In this document: one piece after another, positions 62,461 to 64,000 of the stretch | Numbering within the stretch: position 1 is the first letter of the stretch | Layout of the letters: each line of letters begins with the position of its first letter | NCBI GenBank assembly: GCA_017893485.1 | Contig: CM030367.1 | Coordinates: 83,520,853-83,584,852, forward strand | Direction: 5' to 3' | From: Hemerocallis citrina | Taxonomy: Eukaryota; Streptophyta; Magnoliopsida; Asparagales; Asphodelaceae | Length of the DNA stretch: 64,000 nt | The notes under the pieces: model-generated | Told to the model about the DNA's origin: nothing | Database searches by the model: none | The model's input: the letters and a program-made list of their open reading frames with translations, nothing else | Position numbers and translations under genes: made by a program

Positions 62461-64000
62461 AGTTGTGCTACTCTCAAGAGTAGCCAAACATGGCTACTTC
62501 AACTTGAAAATTGGTTGGTTGAGCATCAAAATTGAAAATCCATACTGTTAGGTATGATCCACAATTTTGAAACTATCCATATACAATGTTTTTATTGTTT
62601 TTTATGAGTTTTGTCAAGTGATCACAAAACAATTACAACAACAACAAAGCCTTTATCCCAAAAAGGGTTGACTATACTTGTCAAATTAACACATCCCAAG
62701 TCTCTGCTTATAGCTTCTACCCATGTTCGTTTTGGTCTTTCCCTAGTCCCTTTTGCTCCCCTAATTTCAATTCTATCAATTTTCCTACTTGAGGCATTTA
62801 TCGGTCTTCGTTGTATGTGTTCATACCACCTCAATCGATTCTCCCGCATTTTATCTTTGCTTCAACCTCTACTTTCTTCCGTATGCATTTATGTCTTATT
62901 TCGTCCAGGAATATGTTTCCAATCATCCACCTTAACATCCTCATTTTGGCTACACAGTTTTTAAACACGTTCTTTTTTAATTGCCCAATACTCCTATCCA
63001 TAAATCATGGCTGGTCGCTGACCTGTAAAATTTCCGTCTCAATAATTATAAAAAAAAAGATCACAAAATCAACGCTTTGTACCGAAGTATAAAATTACAT
63101 AAATTGTGCATCGAGGGGGTAAAACACATTCAAAGGTTTCAAAATTTTGTCCATGAGTAGTTCTAATGATGTAAAACATGTCCTGTGGTTGAATTTGATT
63201 TTGAATACTCGATCATACAGTTAATACGGAGAGTGTCCACATATGGCTGAAAGTAGCCTAGCTTTACTCTCTCTTCCTCTCTCTCCATATATAAAAAAAA
63301 AATTGCCGTGTCACCCACTGTATCATGTCCTTCAAGGTTGCTAAATTGCCGTGTCCGAATCATATTGTGTTGTGTTGCAGTGTCTGTTTCAGTGCAACAG
63401 AGATGGCGAGGGAAGGACTTGCCACAGTATTACTACCGTCGAAATCCACCTCGACTTGCAGAGAAGACTAGAAGAAAGAGAAGAATGATAGGCTGATAGA
63501 TTTCTCTAGGGATTTACATGAAAGCCAAGAGCCAATATCGACCTATAACAGAAGGTTCCTTTCAACCAATCAACTGATCCAAAATTAGAAAACATGTTTT
63601 TTTGGTCTTGGGTCAACAGTCTACGTAACTTGGCCAGTCATGTGGTCACAGACTAGTAGTTAAAGGTTTTCTGTCTTGGGTCTGTAGGGTTCCTGACAAG
63701 TTCTTCCTGAGTTATTTAATTCTTCAAAATTGCATGTGATCAAATATACTTTCCATTCCTTACATTTCGCAAACCAGTACCAGTTCTTTGGCTCATGTAG
63801 TCTACATATCCCTTCATCTCGGCCCATTAGGTTTCATTTATTATATTCCCATCAGTTTAAGACCAAATCATGTTCAATGCATCACATCCTTGAGAGAAGT
63901 GATCTTGTCATTAGGTAGAAGCTCTTTTTCTTGCATGGATGGTACTGGGTGTGTACTTGGGCAATCTTCAGCAGCGTTGTAGGTTGTAGGAGGATGTATT
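31111..64000 (+). CDS. SEC31: SEC31-type COPII coat protein, exons 1-14 (3' part outside window)
   Basis: SEC31 with SEC13 forms the outer cage of COPII vesicles that carry cargo from ER to Golgi. The start [31 protein letters not shown] matches plant SEC31A/B N-termini in piecewise comparison. Exons: 31111-31430, 38886-38940, 39028-39150, 44899-44995, 45114-45150, 45258-45363, 45485-45542, 46271-46368, 46517-46636, 50843-50888, 58780-58910, 58998-59125, 59261-59789, 59973-60065. All junctions are GT-AG and phases join. They give 647 codons of an expected 1,100 or so. The N-terminal WD40 propeller spans to about residue 340, followed by an acidic linker and the start of the alpha-solenoid. 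Introns 1, 3, 9, 10 and 14 are long and full of elements. No internal stop is seen. Confidence 0.93.
31431..33176 (+). other. SEC31 intron 1, left part
   Basis: AT-rich intron sequence without coding potential. A C/G-rich island at 32150-32215 (CCACCCAGGCGGAGGCGG) and another near 32360-32410 (CTGCCTAGGTGCCAAGG) may be the ends of an old element, but I find no clear inverted pair or duplication. Confidence 0.5.
33182..34333 (-). repeat. 3' LTR of the chromovirus derivative
   Basis: 1152 bp; on the minus strand it starts TGATGAGGACATCAATTC and ends GTTTTACATCA. TATA-like CCTATTTATAAGCCC at about 34166-34180. The purine stretch GGAGAGAA on the minus strand directly before it is the likely polypurine tract. 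Confidence 0.93.
34366..34890 (-). pseudogene. Integrase C-terminus and chromodomain remnant
   Basis: The minus strand reads [16 protein letters not shown] and [20 protein letters not shown] (about 34840-34690), the conserved end of chromovirus integrase. After stops and shifts comes [14 protein letters not shown] through [10 protein letters not shown] (about 34500-34385), the YLVKWK core of a chromodomain, which targets integration to marked chromatin in this lineage. The stop is TAG at 34366-34368. No catalytic core lies upstream; sequence jumps to gag near 34960-35018. Confidence 0.8.
35018..36243 (-). pseudogene. Gag of the chromovirus derivative
   Basis: N-terminal part from 36243 ([20 protein letters not shown] coiled coil), then a frameshift near 35870. 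The capsid part has [30 protein letters not shown] and [18 protein letters not shown], typical of Ty3 gag. The zinc knuckle reads [14 protein letters not shown]: the second Cys codon is TAT instead of TGT, which should destroy zinc binding. The frame ends in acidic sequence near 35018. Confidence 0.85.
36474..36485 (-). promoter_or_regulatory. Primer-binding site (tRNA-iMet)
   Basis: The minus strand shows TGGTATCAGAGC, complementary to the 3' end of plant initiator tRNA-Met, three bases from the end of the 5' LTR. Confidence 0.9.
36489..38391 (-). repeat. 5' LTR of the chromovirus derivative, carrying an insertion
   Basis: Collinear with 33182-34333 on both sides of the insertion at 37206-37949. 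Removing the insertion and one copy of its 8-bp duplication leaves about 1151 bp, equal to the partner LTR. The inner end reads AATG where the partner has GATG. Confidence 0.92.
37198..37957. mobile_element. hAT-like non-autonomous element with 8-bp TSD GTGCTGGC
   Basis: Element 37206-37949 (744 bp). Ends CTAGGCAGTTAAAATC and GATTTTAACTGCTTAG are inverted with one mismatch in 16. Flanked by GTGCTGGC at 37198-37205 and 37950-37957. An 8-bp duplication is the mark of hAT elements. The interior has many GATTAATCG motifs, an (AT)n run at 37306-37352 and no transposase. Confidence 0.93.
38397..38885 (+). other. SEC31 intron 1, right part
   Basis: At 38516-38650 two palindromic cores (CACGTGCGATGCACG and GCACGTGCGTTGCACG) match the repeat family at 22380-22907. 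(TG)n/(TC)n lies at 38744-38768. The exon 2 acceptor is TCTTGCAG at 38885. Confidence 0.6.
38886..39150 (+). CDS. SEC31: SEC31 exons 2 and 3
   Basis: Exon 2 is 38886-38940 ([19 protein letters not shown]) and exon 3 is 39028-39150 ([20 protein letters not shown], then GELCIWDL), separated by an 87-bp intron. These form the second WD40 repeat. The acceptor of exon 2 completes the Ser codon left open by exon 1, more than 7 kb upstream. Confidence 0.92.
39486..40245. mobile_element. MITE-like element carrying a USE/TATA promoter motif
   Basis: Element about 39489-40242 (754 bp) with imperfect inverted ends GGGGTGGTTTGGTTGG and CCAAACTGCCCC, and TAT on both sides (3-bp duplication). The ends resemble PIF/Harbinger-type plant MITEs, although TAT is not the usual TWA target. 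The interior is A-rich with repeated ACTGTAGC motifs and no coding sequence. Confidence 0.7.
39913..39955 (+). promoter_or_regulatory. snRNA-type upstream sequence element plus TATA
   Basis: GTCCCACATCG (39913-39923) matches the plant snRNA-gene element RTCCCACATCG exactly. TTTAAATA at 39948-39955 starts 24 bases after it, the short spacing known for plant Pol III-transcribed U6/U3-type genes (Pol II types are about 10 bases longer). A T8 run at about 40196-40203 could end a Pol III transcript. Not shown to be active. Confidence 0.5.
40246..41758 (+). other. SEC31 intron 3, unannotated stretch
   Basis: AT-rich intron DNA. I see no gene or clear element; the small frame near 41100 has no recognisable content. 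Confidence 0.5.
41759..42059. mobile_element. Stowaway-type MITE (Tc1/mariner) with TA duplication
   Basis: Element 41761-42057 (297 bp). Ends CTCCCTCTTTCCTAAAATG and, inverted, CTCACTCTGTCCCCAAACTG, the CTCCCTCYGTCC signature of Stowaway MITEs, flanked by TA on both sides. No coding sequence. Confidence 0.93.
42132..42986. mobile_element. hAT-like non-autonomous element with 8-bp TSD GTTACAAG
   Basis: Element 42140-42978 (839 bp). Left end CTATGAAGCACGAACACGG, right end inverted CTAGGAAACACGGATAC. Flanked by perfect GTTACAAG (42132-42139, 42979-42986). The subterminal parts are rich in CGGGTACGG and GGGTCC motifs, as in many hAT elements. Frames inside do not resemble a transposase. Confidence 0.9.
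43157..44476 (-). mobile_element. Solo LTR of the chromovirus family, TSD AATAC
   Basis: LTR 43162-44471 (1310 bp) starts TGATGTAAAAC and ends TGTCCTCATCA on the plus strand, homologous to 33182-34333. Perfect duplication AATAC at 43157-43161 and 44472-44476. The middle G-rich part differs more from the other copies. Its surroundings (GGGGGTGTTTAGTACGCGG at 43066 and an A/T-rich partner after 44477) suggest it landed inside an older MITE-like element. Confidence 0.93.
44899..46636 (+). CDS. SEC31: SEC31 exons 4 to 9
   Basis: Six exons (44899-44995, 45114-45150, 45258-45363, 45485-45542, 46271-46368, 46517-46636) encode the main WD40 repeats: [51 protein letters not shown], and [20 protein letters not shown]. 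Introns 4-6 and 8 are 107-148 bp, the usual compact plant size, and intron 7 is 728 bp. No elements are seen in them. Confidence 0.93.
46637..48465 (+). other. SEC31 intron 9, left part, with a direct duplication
   Basis: Mostly plain T-rich intron. A 97-bp segment beginning TTTCAGAAACTGCT is present twice, at about 48178-48275 and 48328-48425, separated by about 52 bp. No coding sequence. Confidence 0.65.
48466..49056. repeat. Dispersed repeat, class unknown
   Basis: Begins ATACTAGATTTGCCCGTGGG with a GC-rich hairpin-like head (GGGCACGTGCC...GGCACG) and ends near TTATTATATAGATTTTG. A GA-rich run lies at 48825-48890. Heads of this kind are common in dispersed plant repeats; I see no clear inverted ends or duplication. 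Confidence 0.4.
49075..50230 (-). mobile_element. Solo LTR of the chromovirus family, imperfect TSD
   Basis: LTR 49080-50225 (1146 bp), starting TGATGTAAACTTAACCC and ending ATGTCCTCATCA. Flanks are CATAA and CATAG, a 5-bp duplication with one change, which suggests an older insertion. It is more diverged from the other copies by eye. Confidence 0.85.
50392..50499. repeat. Perfect 54-bp tandem duplication
   Basis: TTAAATTAGATAAATAATG through CCCTGTGTACTG occurs twice in direct succession (starts 50392 and 50446) without visible differences. Confidence 0.92.
50843..60065 (+). CDS. SEC31: SEC31 exons 10 to 14
   Basis: Exons 50843-50888, 58780-58910, 58998-59125, 59261-59789 and 59973-60065. 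[20 protein letters not shown] is the conserved segment after the propeller. The large exon 13 covers the acidic, less conserved region (EEFFNN) and then [19 protein letters not shown] and [14 protein letters not shown], the start of the SEC31 alpha-solenoid (ACE1-like). Exon 14 ends at [11 protein letters not shown]; the next expected exon is not found before 64000. Confidence 0.92.
50896..50921. repeat. (AT)n microsatellite next to the exon 10 donor
   Basis: About 13 AT units beginning eight bases after the splice donor at 50889. Confidence 0.9.
51502..52525 (-). pseudogene. hAT transposase remnant (BED-type, RICESLEEPER-like)
   Basis: The minus strand at 51840-51505 encodes [11 protein letters not shown], then [15 protein letters not shown] and [11 protein letters not shown], the conserved core of plant hAT transposases. 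Upstream, with stops and shifts, are pieces like [10 protein letters not shown] (BED zinc finger) near 52100 and an acidic N-terminus near 52240. TAGAGGTAGAAATGGCAA (minus strand, ending at 52525) resembles a hAT terminal repeat, followed by GGGTGCGGGTAC-type subterminal repeats. The 3' half of the transposase and the other end are missing. Confidence 0.8.
52911..56700 (+). mobile_element. Long solo LTR (3.8 kb) of a Tekay-like element, TSD ACCTC
   Basis: LTR 52916-56695 (3780 bp) begins TGTAACACCCTGCAAAATTG and ends GGGGTGTTACA; the terminal 10 bases are perfect inverted repeats. Flanked by perfect ACCTC (52911-52915, 56696-56700). TATA TCTATACAAATACCC at about 53757-53771. It matches the minus-strand LTR at 16832-19896. 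It lies in SEC31 intron 10 in the sense orientation. Small frames inside are not genes. Confidence 0.95.
54850..55115 (+). repeat. Duplicated tRNA-box-B-like blocks inside the solo LTR
   Basis: TACTGGTCTTCGG...TGTTACTGTAGCT.GGCGG occurs twice (about 54857-54935 and 55030-55112). Each copy ends in a box B-like motif, GGGTTCGAGTCTCGCC and GGGTTCGATTCCTGGC. No matching box A or cloverleaf is evident. Confidence 0.5.
56701..57857 (+). other. SEC31 intron 10, region between solo LTR and MITE
   Basis: The part 57278-57860 (from TTAGGAATTTAGCCCGC) looks like LTR-type non-coding sequence of a Copia-like element on the minus strand (TATA-like CTATATAATATTC near 57590), but I cannot define ends. The rest is unassigned. 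Confidence 0.35.
57858..58488. mobile_element. Probable MITE with GTTTTAAATC inverted ends
   Basis: GTTTTAAATCAGCC at 57858 and, inverted, GTTTTAAATCACGG at 58488. Subterminal regions are full of GCCGAAAT / ATTTCGGC motifs on the left and CCGAGAC on the right, of the type seen in hAT-related plant elements. A CTACCACT / CTACTACT pair lies near the two ends but does not abut both inverted repeats, so the duplication is not proven. Confidence 0.5.
59161..59222. repeat. (AT)30 microsatellite in SEC31 intron 12
   Basis: About 30 uninterrupted AT units fill nearly half of the 135-bp intron 12 (59126-59260). Confidence 0.95.
60066..61150 (+). other. SEC31 intron 14, left part
   Basis: Intron sequence after exon 14. 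GTAGGATTCGTTTCTGTTCA is repeated near 60625 and 60675. No coding sequence or clear element. Confidence 0.5.
61151..62143. repeat. Tandem duplication, 493-bp unit
   Basis: AAACTGGTTGGTTCGGCTGT starts copies at 61151 and 61644; both run to TCTTATTAATAA. They differ by only scattered substitutions and a few short indels. Each unit contains, on the minus strand, TTGGTTAAGGAGTAGAA and AAGGTTCGAGACTC, resembling degenerate tRNA boxes A and B. Confidence 0.93.
62428..62458. repeat. (TG)n microsatellite
   Basis: About 15 TG units in SEC31 intron 14. Confidence 0.95.
62620..63068 (-). mobile_element. 5'-truncated RTE-type LINE with 10-bp TSD
   Basis: The minus strand encodes the end of an RTE reverse-transcriptase protein: [14 protein letters not shown] in one frame, then [18 protein letters not shown] and [20 protein letters not shown] sequence. 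The tail reads CCCTTTTTGGGATAAAGGC then TTTGTTGTTGTTG, the (TTG)n end usual for plant RTE. Perfect GATCACAAAA flanks both sides (62620-62629 and 63059-63068). A stop and a frameshift are present; only about 430 bp of the element remain. Confidence 0.9.
63069..64000 (+). other. SEC31 intron 14 continuing to window end
   Basis: No further SEC31 exon found. TTGCCGTGTC is repeated near 63303 and 63348. The gene must continue beyond 64000. Confidence 0.5.

Overview
This is nuclear DNA of a flowering plant. About half of the window is nested transposable elements. The rest is the 5' part of one host gene whose introns are swollen by more elements. The host gene is a SEC31 homologue (COPII coat, ER-to-Golgi vesicles). 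Its first exon is GC-rich, which would fit a monocot, but I cannot fix the lineage from sequence alone.

Region 1 to 19896 is a nest of LTR retrotransposons at least four levels deep. A Tat-lineage Ty3/gypsy element (minus strand, right end at 11529, left LTR outside the window) sits in the 3' internal region of a Tekay/Del-like element (plus strand). The 3' LTR of that element is 12479-15982. It in turn interrupts a minus-strand LTR (15983-16831), which interrupts another minus-strand long LTR (16832-19896) that still has its polypurine tract at 19897-19925. The Tat element has gag, protease, RT, two RNase H domains and integrase in one frame, broken by six in-frame stops. It also has an antisense 'gypsy-type transposase' gene with introns, a coiled-coil ORF, and five 116-bp tandem repeats. 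A Tat solo LTR with a perfect 5-bp target duplication follows at 20234-20798. A short, frameshifted reverse-transcriptase-like reading frame that I cannot assign lies at 21262-21622.

Region 23247 to 30857 is a nearly complete but broken L1-type LINE on the minus strand. Its 5' end lies about 10 bp from the likely TATA box of SEC31, so the two are head to head.

Region 30858 to 64000 is the SEC31 promoter and the first 14 exons (647 codons), with the gene running off the right edge. The introns hold a chromovirus deletion derivative with TSD TATTG (33182-38391), two solo LTRs of the same family, a 3.8-kb Tekay-like solo LTR with TSD ACCTC, two hAT-like elements with perfect 8-bp TSDs, a Stowaway MITE, a MITE-like element carrying an snRNA-type promoter motif, a hAT transposase remnant, and a 5'-truncated RTE LINE with a 10-bp TSD. 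All exon phases join correctly through these insertions, so the gene looks intact within the window.
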